Notes: generated by a model not told the origin, from the letters alone. 64,000 nt of DNA from Ornithinibacillus bavariensis (GCF_050433565.1 NZ_JBNPWZ010000002.1:124001-188000); one strand, 5' to 3'. Positions 26,321 through 35,935 are shown, counted from the first letter of the stretch. Numbers and translations are program-made.

Positions 26321-27298
26321 TTGAGAAAATTAAGCATTTTTTTGTTAATCATTCTATATATCATTTTATGTTATTTTACCTCCGTATCTGCTTTAAGTGT
26401 CTTTCAATCCGATTGGGAGCTTCCTGAGGCAATTGATCAACAGCAATCCGAATATCGTCTTGTTTTGATTACGCAGGATATAGATACACCTTTTTGGGAT
26501 GCTGTTGGCAGAGCTGCGTTGGATGAGGCAAAAAAGCTTGGAGTAAGCCTTGAGATATGGGGGAATTACGGTAGTCACCGAGAGGATTTCTTAACTAATT
26601 TAGAGGTTGCTATTCAGTCCAAGGTGGATGGAATTATTGTACAAGGGTTAGACTCTAAGGAGTTTAAAGAGCTTACTAAGGTGAAGGCATCGTTTTATGG
26701 TATTCCAATTATCACGATTGCTAATGATGTTCCCATGGCTGAGAGCTTGAGAAGAACTTATGTGGGCTCTGACCAATATAAGGCGGGGCGAATGATTGCC
26801 GAACAGCTCATCACCGATATGGGAACAGCTGGCAAGGTAGTAATTATGTTCAACGATGAATTGGAGTATTACCAAGAGCAGCGTTTAGCTGGAATGGAGG
26901 ATTTATTAAAGCAATATTCTAATATCCTCATTGAGCATGCGAAAACTTCGAATAAACGGGATGAAGTTATCACTTCTACACAAGATATTTTAAATAAAGT
27001 GACTGATGCGGATGCATTTATTGCAGTAAATGCAAATACTATCGGTGCTATGGTTCAAGAAATAGGTAAGCGTTATCAAGTATCTCCCTTTTATATTTAT
27101 ACATTTGATGATGGACCAGAAGCCATTCCGTTACTGGAAAAGAGAATGATTGATGGTGTTTTAAGACAATCCCCTGAAATCATGGGAAGAAAAAGTGTGG
27201 AGTTAATGACAGATTGGCTTAAGGGAGAGACTATTCCACTTGACTCTGATGGCTATTTAACTGAAATTCATATAATGAAGGCGACTGATGCACCATGA
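26321..27298 (+). CDS. Sugar-binding sensor protein (XylFII-like)
   Basis: A 325-residue exported binding protein starting at TTG after AGGAAGGGGAT. An N-terminal hydrophobic segment (about 5-25) has no lipobox Cys, so it probably stays as a membrane anchor. The rest is a periplasmic-binding fold: LVLITQDIDTPFWDAVGRAA, then VDGIIVQGLDSKEF, TYVGSDQYKAGRMIAEQLI and YTFDDGPEA. It overlaps the histidine kinase gene by ATGA (4 bases), and no ATPase or permease follows. This matches three-component systems, such as XylFII-LytS of Clostridium, in which a binding protein presents sugar to a kinase. I infer that it senses the sugar taken up by the neighbouring transporter. Confidence 0.8.
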   Translation: MRKLSIFLLIILYIILCYFTSVSALSVFQSDWELPEAIDQQQSEYRLVLITQDIDTPFWDAVGRAALDEAKKLGVSLEIWGNYGSHREDFLTNLEVAIQSKVDGIIVQGLDSKEFKELTKVKASFYGIPIITIANDVPMAESLRRTYVGSDQYKAGRMIAEQLITDMGTAGKVVIMFNDELEYYQEQRLAGMEDLLKQYSNILIEHAKTSNKRDEVITSTQDILNKVTDADAFIAVNANTIGAMVQEIGKRYQVSPFYIYTFDDGPEAIPLLEKRMIDGVLRQSPEIMGRKSVELMTDWLKGETIPLDSDGYLTEIHIMKATDAP

Positions 27299-28755
27299 AC
27301 AAAATTCAGAACAAAATATGGACTGTATCAACGATTGTCCTAGTCATTATGTCATCGATATGGATTACACTTACTTATTATCATAATAAATCATTAAATC
27401 AATACAATGACATTCTTCAACGATATTTAAGTATGAATGAAGTAACAGATGCGAGCCAACAGGTTATTAATGATTTAAACGATTATATGCTACACCCATC
27501 GTTAGATAATTTAGAGCAAATTGAACTTAGTAAGCGAGAAGTACAGCAAGCAAAAAATAATGTAAATCATCTTCGAAATGAAATAAATGATTTTACGTTA
27601 ACCAATTATATACATTTAATTGACAGTTTCATTGAGACAACGAATCGTTTCATTATCTTTTATGAGGAAAATGAGGTAGAGGAGTCTGCGAGAGAATTTG
27701 CAGAAGCGACGAGTATTTCGAATCATATTTCAGATATGACTCTGACCTTAATTGATAAGGAATTAGAAACATATGATCAATTCTATCTTGGAATTATGGA
27801 ACAATCACGGGATTTAAGGGAACTAGGAATCTGGCTATTAATATTAATCGCTTTTTCATTACTTGTGTTTTCCTACTTGTTTTCACGGAGCATCACAAAG
27901 CCGGTCCTACAGTTAACCAAGGCAGCAAATGAGCTTTCCAAAGGGAGATTTGATGTACAAGTAAAAATCGATACAAAGGATGAAATCGCTTTTCTGGCGA
28001 ATACATTTGATCATATGCGCAAAAACATTAATAAGCTATTTCAGGAAACAAAACAGAAAGCTAAGCTTGAGCAGGAATTGCAGCATAATAGAATATTATT
28101 ACAAGAAAGCCAGTTTCGTAGTTTGCAAAGCCAAATTAACCCTCACTTTTTATTTAATACATTGAATACGTTATCCAAAAAGGCATATCTAGAAGGGTCA
28201 CACGAAACAAGTGATTTACTTGTTAATGTTGCTGGGCTACTTCGATACAATCTAAAGCAAATGGATCGAACTGTTCCACTTGGAGAAGAGGTTATCGTTT
28301 TAAAGCAGTATATGGAAATTCAAAAAGCAAGATTAACAGATAGACTTCATTTTCACCTTGTCGTAGATGAAGAATGTCTAGCTGTTCCCATTCCGACACT
28401 TATTCTGCAACCACTAATTGAGAACGCTGTCATCCATGGTATAGAGCCAAAGGAGGAAGGCGGTGCAATTTGGGTTCGAATTAAGGATTATAGAGAACAG
28501 GTGAAAATCGAGATTGAGGACAATGGTATGGGGATGGAAGCGGAAAAAATGGAACAATTACTTAATAGTAAGTTGAAGTCAGGTGACAGCACATCCACAG
28601 GGATTGGATTTCGTAATGTGGTGGAACGACTACGGCTTTACTATGGGTTCGATGAGGTCATTAAGATGGAAAGTATAGTAGGAAGTTTTACAAAAATAGT
28701 TCTACATATACCGAAGCAAAATGGGGGAAGTAATGATGCGGGTACTAATCGTTGA
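27295..28755 (+). CDS. YesM/LytS-type sensor histidine kinase
   Basis: A 486-residue membrane kinase. Layout: membrane segment at about 10-28, an extracytoplasmic helical region of about 145 residues (LNQYNDIL onward), a second membrane segment at about 178-200, HAMP (SRSITKPVLQLTKAANELSK), a coiled-coil, the His_kinase domain with QINPHFLFNTLN near 279 (His the phosphate acceptor), and an HATPase domain with LIENAVIHG and DNGMGM. Its start overlaps the binding protein stop, and its end overlaps the regulator by about 20 bases, so all three are translated together. It probably receives the sugar signal from the protein at 26321 through its outer domain. Confidence 0.88.
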   Translation: MNKIQNKIWTVSTIVLVIMSSIWITLTYYHNKSLNQYNDILQRYLSMNEVTDASQQVINDLNDYMLHPSLDNLEQIELSKREVQQAKNNVNHLRNEINDFTLTNYIHLIDSFIETTNRFIIFYEENEVEESAREFAEATSISNHISDMTLTLIDKELETYDQFYLGIMEQSRDLRELGIWLLILIAFSLLVFSYLFSRSITKPVLQLTKAANELSKGRFDVQVKIDTKDEIAFLANTFDHMRKNINKLFQETKQKAKLEQELQHNRILLQESQFRSLQSQINPHFLFNTLNTLSKKAYLEGSHETSDLLVNVAGLLRYNLKQMDRTVPLGEEVIVLKQYMEIQKARLTDRLHFHLVVDEECLAVPIPTLILQPLIENAVIHGIEPKEEGGAIWVRIKDYREQVKIEIEDNGMGMEAEKMEQLLNSKLKSGDSTSTGIGFRNVVERLRLYYGFDEVIKMESIVGSFTKIVLHIPKQNGGSNDAGTNR

Positions 28756-30271
28756 TGATGAGCATGTAGAGCGAGAAGGGATGAGGGCGATTTTAAGTCG
28801 TTCATTTCCAAGTCTATCAATTATCGAAGCAAGAAATGGAAAACTGGCCATTGATGTAGCGAGAGAGAGGAAACCTGATCTCATTTTAATGGATATTAAG
28901 ATGCCAGGAATGAGTGGGCTTGAGGCGATGGAACAGATTAGGGAAGACAATCCCGATACGAAATTTATCATGGTCACGGCATATGATACGTTTGAGTATA
29001 TGCGCCAAGCGATTAAACTTGGGGCAACAGACTATCTACTTAAACCGAGCAAGATAAACGATATTATTGACATTGTCGGTAAGGTAATTAAGCAAATTAT
29101 GCTAGAACAAAAATCCCGTATCTCTACGAAACGCCAGCAACAAATTTTCCAAAAAACGATGTCCGTAATCGAAACAGATGTAGTTACACAGCTATTATTT
29201 GATCATGTTCATGAAGTCCACCTTGATATGTTAGTAGAAATTTTAGGTATTGAAACAAAAGCTGAAATGTTTGTGATAAATATTCATCTCCCAGCAGGTT
29301 CCGAGGATAATTATTCGAAAATTAAAGAGGTAGTTAGGCAGACAGGTTATAGCTTAGTGGGAGCTTTACATAGCAATCAGCTTCCCATTATTGTCTTCCG
29401 TACTAATGGGATATCCTATCGTTCTCAAGCTACTTCGCTTGCTCGTGAGATTCTCTCCGTTAGAGAGAATCCAAATGAAGACGGGTGGTTTATTGGCATT
29501 GGAAAAGTCTACCCATCCCTTGATGATGTCCGAAAGTCCTATCAAGAGGCATTAATATCATGCTTGGATATAGCAGCACCTGTAAAATATAAATTTTATC
29601 CAGATATTCCTGGAGATAATTATGAGTCCAATGACCAAGTAAAATTACTGCAAAAAGAACTTCCTGATCTTATTAGGTTTGGTCAATGGGAACAAGCTCA
29701 AGTAAAGATAATAAACGTCATTCGCCTTTTTGAAAACAATGGCATTAACCCATTACAAGCTCAGCAAAGAATTTTAGAGGTATTGTGGACTGTATCAAAA
29801 GTTTTAAATGAATTAGGAATTGATTCCGACACACCTCTGTACTCGTATCGAACACTTGACTATAGACAGCTTCGGAGTGAAACAGTGTCCTTACTAGGAC
29901 AGATGAAACAATTACATACAGAGTATTATCAAAGACTTGAGGCGGATAATGTGGAACAGATTAAGCGATACATTATCGAGCACTCTCATGAGGATATATC
30001 ACTTGAGGCATTAGGGAAAAGGATGGGTTTAAGTCCTATTTATATTAGTAAAATTTTCAAAGAGAAAATAGGGGTTAACTATATTGATTTTTTGACAGAA
30101 TGTCGTATAGAAAGGGCAAAGAAATTAATGGCAGATCCAAATCGCAGTATAAAAGAAATTGCTATCGAGGTTGGTTATCATGAACCAAATTATTTTAGTA
30201 AGGTTTTTAAGAAAATGGTTCGTATTTCGCCAAGCGATTATCAGAAAACTGTTCTGGGCAAGAAAGACTAA
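28736..30271 (+). CDS. AraC-type response regulator (YesN-like)
   Basis: A 511-residue regulator. ATG 28736 follows GGGGGAAG with 5-base spacing; the in-frame ATG at 28721 lies inside that site. Residues 1-120 are a receiver domain with Asp53 (LILMDIKMPGMSG) as the phosphate acceptor, preceded by VDDEH. A middle region of about 280 residues is typical of YesN-type regulators. The last 100 residues carry two AraC helix-turn-helix motifs (LEALGKRMGLSPIYISKIFK and KEIAIEVGYHEPNYFSKVFK). It likely activates the sugar transport genes in response to the kinase at 27295. Confidence 0.88.
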   Translation: MRVLIVDDEHVEREGMRAILSRSFPSLSIIEARNGKLAIDVARERKPDLILMDIKMPGMSGLEAMEQIREDNPDTKFIMVTAYDTFEYMRQAIKLGATDYLLKPSKINDIIDIVGKVIKQIMLEQKSRISTKRQQQIFQKTMSVIETDVVTQLLFDHVHEVHLDMLVEILGIETKAEMFVINIHLPAGSEDNYSKIKEVVRQTGYSLVGALHSNQLPIIVFRTNGISYRSQATSLAREILSVRENPNEDGWFIGIGKVYPSLDDVRKSYQEALISCLDIAAPVKYKFYPDIPGDNYESNDQVKLLQKELPDLIRFGQWEQAQVKIINVIRLFENNGINPLQAQQRILEVLWTVSKVLNELGIDSDTPLYSYRTLDYRQLRSETVSLLGQMKQLHTEYYQRLEADNVEQIKRYIIEHSHEDISLEALGKRMGLSPIYISKIFKEKIGVNYIDFLTECRIERAKKLMADPNRSIKEIAIEVGYHEPNYFSKVFKKMVRISPSDYQKTVLGKKD

Positions 30272-30301
30272 TTGTGGATTGGTTAGAGGGAGGGGATTAA
30301 C

Positions 30302-31381
30302 TTGAAACGATTTATTCCTCATTGTATGAAAATAATGTTGATGGTCTTATTCATTTTCTTGTTAATAGCTTGTGAAAAGGCTGAACCAACAGAATCGGAA
30401 AGCTCCCCTGAACCTTCATTAGAACTCGAAGAAGAGGGAGCTGAATCTGGACCGATACACATTGGGTTTTCGATGGACACCTTAGAGGAAGAGCGTTGGT
30501 TGAAGGATAGGGAGCTTTTTAAAAAGGAAGTAGAGGAATTAGGTGCCAAAATAGATATCATGGTGGCAAACGAAGATGTAGCGAAGCAAATCGCACAAGT
30601 TGAGACATTAATTCATAATGGGGTGGATGTATTAGTCATCGTTCCTTATAACACCGAGCCTGCTGCGGCAATCGTAGAAAAAGCCCATTTAGCTGGAATC
30701 AAGGTGATATCCTATGATCGGCTCATTAAAAATGCGAATGTTGATTTATATGTTTCCTTTGATAATGAAATGGTAGGAGAATTGCAAGCCAAGGCAATTA
30801 CAAGCCTGGTTCCAACAGGAAAATATGTATATATTGGTGGGGCGATAACAGACAATAATGCCAATTTAATTAAAAAAGGTGTGTTTAAAGTACTGCAGCC
30901 TTACATACAAAATGGAGATATAACAGTTGTATATGACCAATGGACCGAGGACTGGAATCCAGATAATGCCTATAAAAACATGTTAGCGGCACTAGAGGCT
31001 AATCATAATGAGATAGACGCCGTTATTGCAGCTAATGATTCTACTGCAGAGGGAGCTATTAGAGCACTTAGAGAAAAGGGACTTGCAGGCAAGATACCAG
31101 TAGCCGGTCAAGATGCTGATCTTACAGCAGTTCAACGTATTGTTCAAGGTGAACAGGCAATGACTGTCTATAAGCCTATTAGCTCTTTAGCGAAAGAAAC
31201 GGCAGATCTTGCCCTCAAGCTTGCAGATGGAGAAACAATTAAAACGAATAGAAAGATTAATAACGGAAAAATTGAAGTCCCATCTATCTTGCTTTCTCCG
31301 ATTGAAGTTAACAAGGATAATATTGATGATACAATTATAGCGGATGGGTTTCATTCGAGGGAAGATGTTTATGGAGAGTGA
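30302..31381 (+). CDS. xylF: XylF-like D-xylose-binding lipoprotein
   Basis: A 359-residue lipoprotein starting at TTG after AGAGGGAGGGG. Lipobox LIAC with Cys24, then an acidic Glu/Ser/Pro linker. The mature part matches E. coli XylF closely: RWLKDRELFKKEVEELGAK, VDVLVIVPYNTEPAA, VISYDRLIKN, YVSFDNEMVGELQAKAI, DQWTEDWNPDNA and AGQDADLTAVQRI. It is a second binding protein in this cluster and follows the regulator by 30 bases. It may feed the same ATPase/permease with xylose while the ChvE-type protein handles other sugars; that sharing is inference. Confidence 0.85.
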   Translation: MKRFIPHCMKIMLMVLFIFLLIACEKAEPTESESSPEPSLELEEEGAESGPIHIGFSMDTLEEERWLKDRELFKKEVEELGAKIDIMVANEDVAKQIAQVETLIHNGVDVLVIVPYNTEPAAAIVEKAHLAGIKVISYDRLIKNANVDLYVSFDNEMVGELQAKAITSLVPTGKYVYIGGAITDNNANLIKKGVFKVLQPYIQNGDITVVYDQWTEDWNPDNAYKNMLAALEANHNEIDAVIAANDSTAEGAIRALREKGLAGKIPVAGQDADLTAVQRIVQGEQAMTVYKPISSLAKETADLALKLADGETIKTNRKINNGKIEVPSILLSPIEVNKDNIDDTIIADGFHSREDVYGE

Positions 31382-31520
31382 TGGGGAGAGAAATTACTTC
31401 TTTCATCTTGATTTATACAATTTTTTGTATGAAAAGCCAATAACTTGCTGAATTAATGGCGAAAACTATTTTGCTGTAATAGATTTTTAATATAGTAAAG
31501 CATGTTTGGAGGGGGTTGCT

Positions 31521-32495
31521 TTGAAGGCAGTTGTATTAGAAGCGTTCGGTGGTCCAGAGGTATTACAATATCTAGAAATTCCAATACCTGAACCTAATGC
31601 AGGGGAAGTTTTAATAAAAACGTGGAAGACTAGTGTTAACTTTGCTGATATTAAGAATAGAAATGGGAAAAAATCTAAAGGGAATTTTCCACTGATATTA
31701 GGCATCGATTTGGTTGGTATAGTTGAAAAGGTTGGTCCAGATGTGAAAAATATAAAAAAGGGCCAAAGAGTGATTGCTTTCCCACATAGTGGCTCCTATG
31801 CAGAATTTGCCATTGCGAATGAACAGCTTGTTTTTCCTATTCCAGATAATATGGATACAGATATTGCTGCAGCAAGCCCTATAGTCAGTTTTCTCTCGTA
31901 CATGCTTGTCCAAAATGTTGGAAGAATTTCTAAAGGGGAAACAGTACTAGTTCATTCAGCAGCAGGTGGTGTAGGTACTACAGCTATTCAAATTGCAAAA
32001 CTTTTAGGTGCTAGTAAAGTTATAGGTACAGTTGGTAGTGAGGCAAGGAAAAAAACTGCTTTTGAAGCAGGTGCCGATGAGGTTTTTACCTATGAGGACT
32101 TTACTTCTAATGTATTAGACGTCACGAATGGCAATGGGGTGGATCTCATCCTTGATTCTGTTTCTGGTAAAGTGACAGAAAAGAGTATGGATTGTCTCGC
32201 AGAATATGGTCGGCTCGTCCATTTTGGGAATTCAAGTGGCGAAGTGGGGACATTCAAAACAAATGAAATACATTCTAGCTGTCGCTCTGTTTTGGGATTC
32301 AGCCTTGGAAATACAAGAAAAAAGAGACCATATTTATTAAACGAGGTAGCAGATCAGGTTATTCGCTTTTTAGTAAGTGGTGAATTACATATTATAATTG
32401 GAGACGAGTTTCCATTGCACAAGGTTGCTGAAGCCCATAGGTTAATTGAGAATAGGCAACACTCCGGGAAAATTTTACTTAATGTTAGAGGATAA
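31521..32495 (+). CDS. Zinc-free quinone oxidoreductase (MDR family)
   Basis: A 324-residue medium-chain reductase. TTG 31521 is 5 bases after GGAGGGGG and gives the usual MKAVVLEAFGGPEVL start. An N-terminal GroES-like domain is followed by a Rossmann domain with VHSAAGGVGTTAIQIAKLLG (NADPH-binding AAxGGVG). Zinc ligands of alcohol dehydrogenases are absent, so it is an NADPH:quinone oxidoreductase (QOR/crotonyl-reductase-like) protein. It is monocistronic with its own terminator. Confidence 0.85.
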   Translation: MKAVVLEAFGGPEVLQYLEIPIPEPNAGEVLIKTWKTSVNFADIKNRNGKKSKGNFPLILGIDLVGIVEKVGPDVKNIKKGQRVIAFPHSGSYAEFAIANEQLVFPIPDNMDTDIAAASPIVSFLSYMLVQNVGRISKGETVLVHSAAGGVGTTAIQIAKLLGASKVIGTVGSEARKKTAFEAGADEVFTYEDFTSNVLDVTNGNGVDLILDSVSGKVTEKSMDCLAEYGRLVHFGNSSGEVGTFKTNEIHSSCRSVLGFSLGNTRKKRPYLLNEVADQVIRFLVSGELHIIIGDEFPLHKVAEAHRLIENRQHSGKILLNVRG

Positions 32496-32503
32496 AAATG
32501 ATA

Positions 32504-32549
32504 AAATAACCTTCACTCCTCAGGAAGTTGGTGAAGGTTATTTGTTTTT
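32504..32549 (+). terminator. Terminator after the quinone oxidoreductase gene
   Basis: AAATAACCTTCAC / GTGAAGGTTATTT perfect 13-bp stem followed by a T-rich tail. Confidence 0.9.
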
Positions 32550-32667
32550 AGAAAATGCTATTAATCGGGACTAGTTTTGAGTTCATCACTTTACGGGGAG
32601 AATAGAAAAGATTATGATTTAGGTAAGACATCCTTATAAAATCTAAGCAACCTATGAGGTGATGCGA

Positions 32668-33183
32668 ATGTTTGAGAAATTCAAGAAAAACAAGTCAAAT
32701 AGAGTTGAATTGGATCAGAACAATGAATTAAGCTCTGAACAAATAAAACTAGATGAAGTACAAATTGAAGAAATAGATATTGAATCTTTACAGTCGGAAG
32801 AAGAATTGGAAAAGCATGTAGAACATTATTCAGAAGAGAAACTATGGAAGAAAATCCAACGATTCGCAAAGAAAGCAGGAGCATCGGTAATCTATGTTGT
32901 ATTGATACTATATTATACGTTGCAAAAGCCAGAGCTTCCTGTAAAAGTTAAAGCAACTATTTTAGGAGCATTAGGATATTTTATTTTGCCGATTGATATT
33001 ATCCCAGATGTTGCTTTAGGTGCAGGTTTTGTGGATGACTTAGGAGTACTTACTGCTGCTTTACTCCAAGTTGCTGCTTATGTTGATGATGAAGTCAAAA
33101 GGAAAGCAAAAGAAAAACTACATGCTTGGTTCGGAGAAAAGGTAGATATTTCTGATATTGATATGAAATTAAATCCAAAATAA
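32668..33183 (+). CDS. YkvA-family (DUF1232) membrane protein
   Basis: A 171-residue protein. ATG 32668 is preceded by GAGGTGATG. The first 70 residues are acidic and low in complexity, with Glu/Ser-rich repeats. The DUF1232 core follows: KVKATILGALGYFILPIDIIPD, then DDLGVLTAALLQVAAYVDDEVK, with the conserved Pro-Asp motif between two hydrophobic helices. YkvA-type proteins are of unknown function. A terminator follows that also serves the opposing gene. Confidence 0.85.
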   Translation: MFEKFKKNKSNRVELDQNNELSSEQIKLDEVQIEEIDIESLQSEEELEKHVEHYSEEKLWKKIQRFAKKAGASVIYVVLILYYTLQKPELPVKVKATILGALGYFILPIDIIPDVALGAGFVDDLGVLTAALLQVAAYVDDEVKRKAKEKLHAWFGEKVDISDIDMKLNPK

Positions 33184-33206
33184 ATTCGCGTTTGGATGGA
33201 TATATA

Positions 33207-33236
33207 GGAGCAGCCAACTTAATGGTTGCTCCTTTT
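33207..33236. terminator. Bidirectional terminator between convergent genes
   Basis: GGAGCAGCCA / TGGTTGCTCC stem with TTTT on the plus side, lying between the YkvA gene and the DUF3892 gene. Confidence 0.75.
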
Positions 33237-33543
33237 AAAATTCAGGTAATTGATCTAAGTTATTTTCCTTAATGCCATCTGGCTCACTGCGAATAATATC
33301 GCGTCCATACTTATGAAAGACATCGACATGTGCTAGGTTACCTAATTTGGCTTCTTCAAGTGCTGTCACGTAATCTAACTCTCGACCAGTATTCGTTTTA
33401 AAAGCAATGATATCTCCATCATCATTTTTTCTAACCGCTGTAATTTGTTCTTTATCGCTAATTTCCTGTTGGCTCTTATTTTCGTTTTGTTCACTTTGGT
33501 TTCGGTATTCATTATAAATTTTTTCAAAGTCCTTTTCTGCCAT
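33235..33543 (-). CDS. DUF3892 protein
   Basis: A 102-residue protein with a charged, Gln/Glu-rich N-terminus (about 35 residues) and a DUF3892 core: ITAVRKNDDGDIIAFKTNTG, then ALEEAKLGNLAHVDVF and GRDIIRSEPDG. The family is small, common in spore formers and of unknown function. It is transcribed just after the SASP-like gene on the same strand (2-base gap), so the two probably form one sporulation-linked unit. Ribosome site AAGGAAGG. Confidence 0.85.
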   Translation of the reverse strand: MAEKDFEKIYNEYRNQSEQNENKSQQEISDKEQITAVRKNDDGDIIAFKTNTGRELDYVTALEEAKLGNLAHVDVFHKYGRDIIRSEPDGIKENNLDQLPEF

Positions 33544-33545
33544 AG

Positions 33546-33755
33546 TTATTCCTTCCTTTGTGAGATATCCGTGTTTATTTGCTTTCTTATTTTCTCCGGA
33601 TCTGTGTCACTATAGATGGATGTACCATGTCCACCTGTCGTTCTAGCTAGTAATTCCTTGACCTCGTTATAGGACAAACCCGAATTTGCATTTTTCCGTT
33701 TAACTTCATCGATATTAGTACCAGCTACAGTAAAGTTTCCATTCGATTTTTCCAT
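33546..33755 (-). CDS. Gamma-type SASP-like spore protein
   Basis: A 69-residue protein. The frame is open to 33857, but the ATG at 33755 follows AAGGGGGAT and begins MEKSNGNFTVAGTNIDEVKR. GTNIDEVKRKNANSG resembles the repeated GTNxQxVRKQNxxS element of gamma-type small acid-soluble spore proteins, here as one copy followed by a different C-terminal part (SYNEVKELLARTTGGHGT). Gamma SASPs are amino-acid stores degraded at germination. The single repeat makes the assignment tentative. It is co-transcribed with the DUF3892 gene. Confidence 0.6.
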   Translation of the reverse strand: MEKSNGNFTVAGTNIDEVKRKNANSGLSYNEVKELLARTTGGHGTSIYSDTDPEKIRKQINTDISQRKE

Positions 33756-33847
33756 AGAAAATATCCCCCTTGTCTTTTTCTTAGCATGTGCTAAATTTAT
33801 TCTAATTATGAGATAATGGATGAACGAATATGGTAGGGGGAAATTAC

Positions 33848-34738
33848 GTGAAAGCAAAAGCAGTATTTATATTTGTTATGTTAATTTTTGGAAGTATTGG
33901 ATTATTTGTAAAGAATATTGAGCTATCCTCAAGTGAACTTGCATTGTTTAGGGGAGCAATTGGGAGTGTTTTTTTGATTGTTGCCAGTTTGTTTCTTAAA
34001 CAAAAGGTAAATTTTAATCAAATCTCTAAGAAAAATTTGATGTTGCTCCTTTTTTCTGGGACAGCGATGGGATTTAATTGGATTTTTCTTTTTGAAGCAT
34101 ATCGATACACAACCATCTCGAATGCCACGTTGAGCTATTATTTTGCTCCAATTTTTGTTATGGCTCTAGCTCCATTTCTACTAAAGGAAAGGTGGACAAC
34201 TCTTAAAGCTATCAGTATCCTTCTTGCATTTACAGGGTTCTTTTTGATAGTTCAGCCACAAGCACTTCCTTCTAACGTGGGATTTCATCACGGAGTAGGT
34301 ATAGGATACGGACTTTTGGCGGCAGCCTTCTATGCAAGCGTCATATTATTAAATAAATTTATCCGAAATTTATCTGATTTTGAAACGACCATTATGCAGC
34401 TAACAATTGCCACTATTGTTTTGTTACCTTATGTACTATTCACAGAGGAAATGAATTACACAGGAATCAGTGGAGAAACTATATTGTTAATATTAGTTGT
34501 CGGGGTATTTCATACCGGGATAGCTTATTTATTATATTTTGCTGCTATAAAAAAGCTTAAAGGACAAACAATCGCTGTTTTTAGCTATATAGATCCTATA
34601 TCAGCAGTCCTAATGGCTGCCATTGTTTTGCATGAAAACATGGGGTTAGTGCAAATTATTGGTGGAGTACTGATACTCGGATCAACATTATTGAGTGAAC
34701 TAAAGCTGACTAAAGATAGTAGATTAATGAAGAGCTAA
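33848..34738 (+). CDS. EamA-family (DMT) transporter
   Basis: A 296-residue membrane protein with ten hydrophobic segments in two EamA repeats (about 5-140 and 150-290). GTG 33848 lies 8 bases after AGGGGGAAA; an ATG at 33830 is in frame but precedes that site. Motifs: SELALFRGAIGSVFLI, ATLSYYFAPIFVMALAPFLL and the second-repeat YIDPISAVLMAAIVLHE. Such transporters export metabolites or amino acids; the substrate is unknown. It diverges from the SASP-like gene. Confidence 0.88.
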   Translation: MKAKAVFIFVMLIFGSIGLFVKNIELSSSELALFRGAIGSVFLIVASLFLKQKVNFNQISKKNLMLLLFSGTAMGFNWIFLFEAYRYTTISNATLSYYFAPIFVMALAPFLLKERWTTLKAISILLAFTGFFLIVQPQALPSNVGFHHGVGIGYGLLAAAFYASVILLNKFIRNLSDFETTIMQLTIATIVLLPYVLFTEEMNYTGISGETILLILVVGVFHTGIAYLLYFAAIKKLKGQTIAVFSYIDPISAVLMAAIVLHENMGLVQIIGGVLILGSTLLSELKLTKDSRLMKS

Positions 34739-34789
34739 GTATGGGCTAATCGTAAACATAGTATAGGGAGAATTTCGTTGAGCCAGTCT

Positions 34790-35935
34790 GATTACGTAGT
34801 TCTAATAGACACTGAAGTGGGAAAACGCCTTAGACCTGTCTAATAGAACCGTTCTAATGGACACAAAAGAGCGGAAAAGCTGTAGACTGTCCAATAGAAC
34901 CGCTCTAATGGACATAGAAGAGTAGAAACCGAGTAAAACTGTCTCATAGAACAAGTCTAATGGACACAAAAGAGCGGAATCGCTGTAGACAGTCTAATAG
35001 AACCGCTCTAATAGACACAAAAGAGCAGAAACCGCGTAAAACTGTCCAATAGAACAAGTCTAATGGACACAAAAGAGCGGAAAAGCTGTAGACAGTCTAA
35101 TAGAACCGCTCTAATAGACACAAAAGAGCAGAAACCGCGTAAAACTGTCCAATAGAACCAGTCTAATGGACACAAAAGAGAGGAAACCCCGTAACACAGT
35201 CCAATAGAACCGCTCTAATAGACACAAAAGAGCAGAAACCGCGTAAAACTGTCCAATAGAACCAGTCTAATGGACACAAAAGAGAGGAAACCCCGTAACA
35301 CAGTCCAATAGAACCGCTCTAATAGACACAAAAGAGCAGAAACCGNNNNNNNNNNNNNNNNNNNNNNNNNNNNNNNNNNNNNNNNNNNNNNNNNNNNNNN
35401 NNNNNNNNNNNNNNNNNNNNNNNNNNNNNNNNNNNNNNNNNNNCGCGTAAAACTGTCTAATAGAACAAGTCTAATGGACACAAAAGAGCGGAAAAGCTGT
35501 AGACAGTCCAATAGAACCGCTCTAATAGACACAAAAGAGGAGAAACCGCGTAAAACTGTCTAATAGAACAAGTCTAATGGACACAAAAGAGCGGAAAAGC
35601 TGTAGACAGTCCAATAGAACCGCTCTAATAGACACAAAAGAGCGGAAACCCCGTAAACTGTCCAATAGAACCGATCTAATAGACACAAAAGAGCAGAGAC
35701 CACGTAAAACAGTCCAATAGAACCGCCCTAATGGACACAAAAGAGCGGAAACCGCGTAAAACTGTCCAATAGAACCACCCTAATAGACACAAAAGAGTAG
35801 AAACCGCGTAAAACTGTCTAATAGAACCAGTCTAATGGACACAAAAGAGCGGAATCGCTGTAAAACAGTCTAATAGAACCGCTCTAATATGGACATAAAA
35901 GAGTAGAAACCCCGAAGAGCAGTCTAATAAACCAA
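34790..35935. repeat. 52-bp tandem repeat array (minisatellite) with assembly gap
   Basis: About 22 head-to-tail copies of a unit close to 52 bp. Each unit holds two related half-motifs, TCYAATAGAAC and TCTAATRGACACAAAAGAG, followed by a variable GCGGAAACCGCGTAAAAC or GCGGAAAAGCTGTAGACAG spacer. Types alternate in places, suggesting higher-order units of about 104 bp. There are no unique spacers, so it is not a CRISPR array. Copies in the middle are nearly identical and edge copies more diverged, typical of unequal exchange. The 98-base N run (35346-35443) lies inside it. Long minus-strand frames through it are products of the periodicity. Function is unknown. Confidence 0.9.
35346..35443. 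other. Assembly gap (98 N)
   Basis: A run of 98 unresolved bases inside the tandem array; the true copy number is therefore unknown. Confidence 1.

Noticed and set aside
35215..35740. Long minus-strand frames with VSIRAVLLD-type repeats
   Set aside because: They arise from the 52-bp period, have no ribosome site, and run into the N gap; no protein is supported.
34790..35935. CRISPR array
   Set aside because: Units are contiguous with almost no unique spacer between them, and no cas genes are near; this is a tandem repeat.
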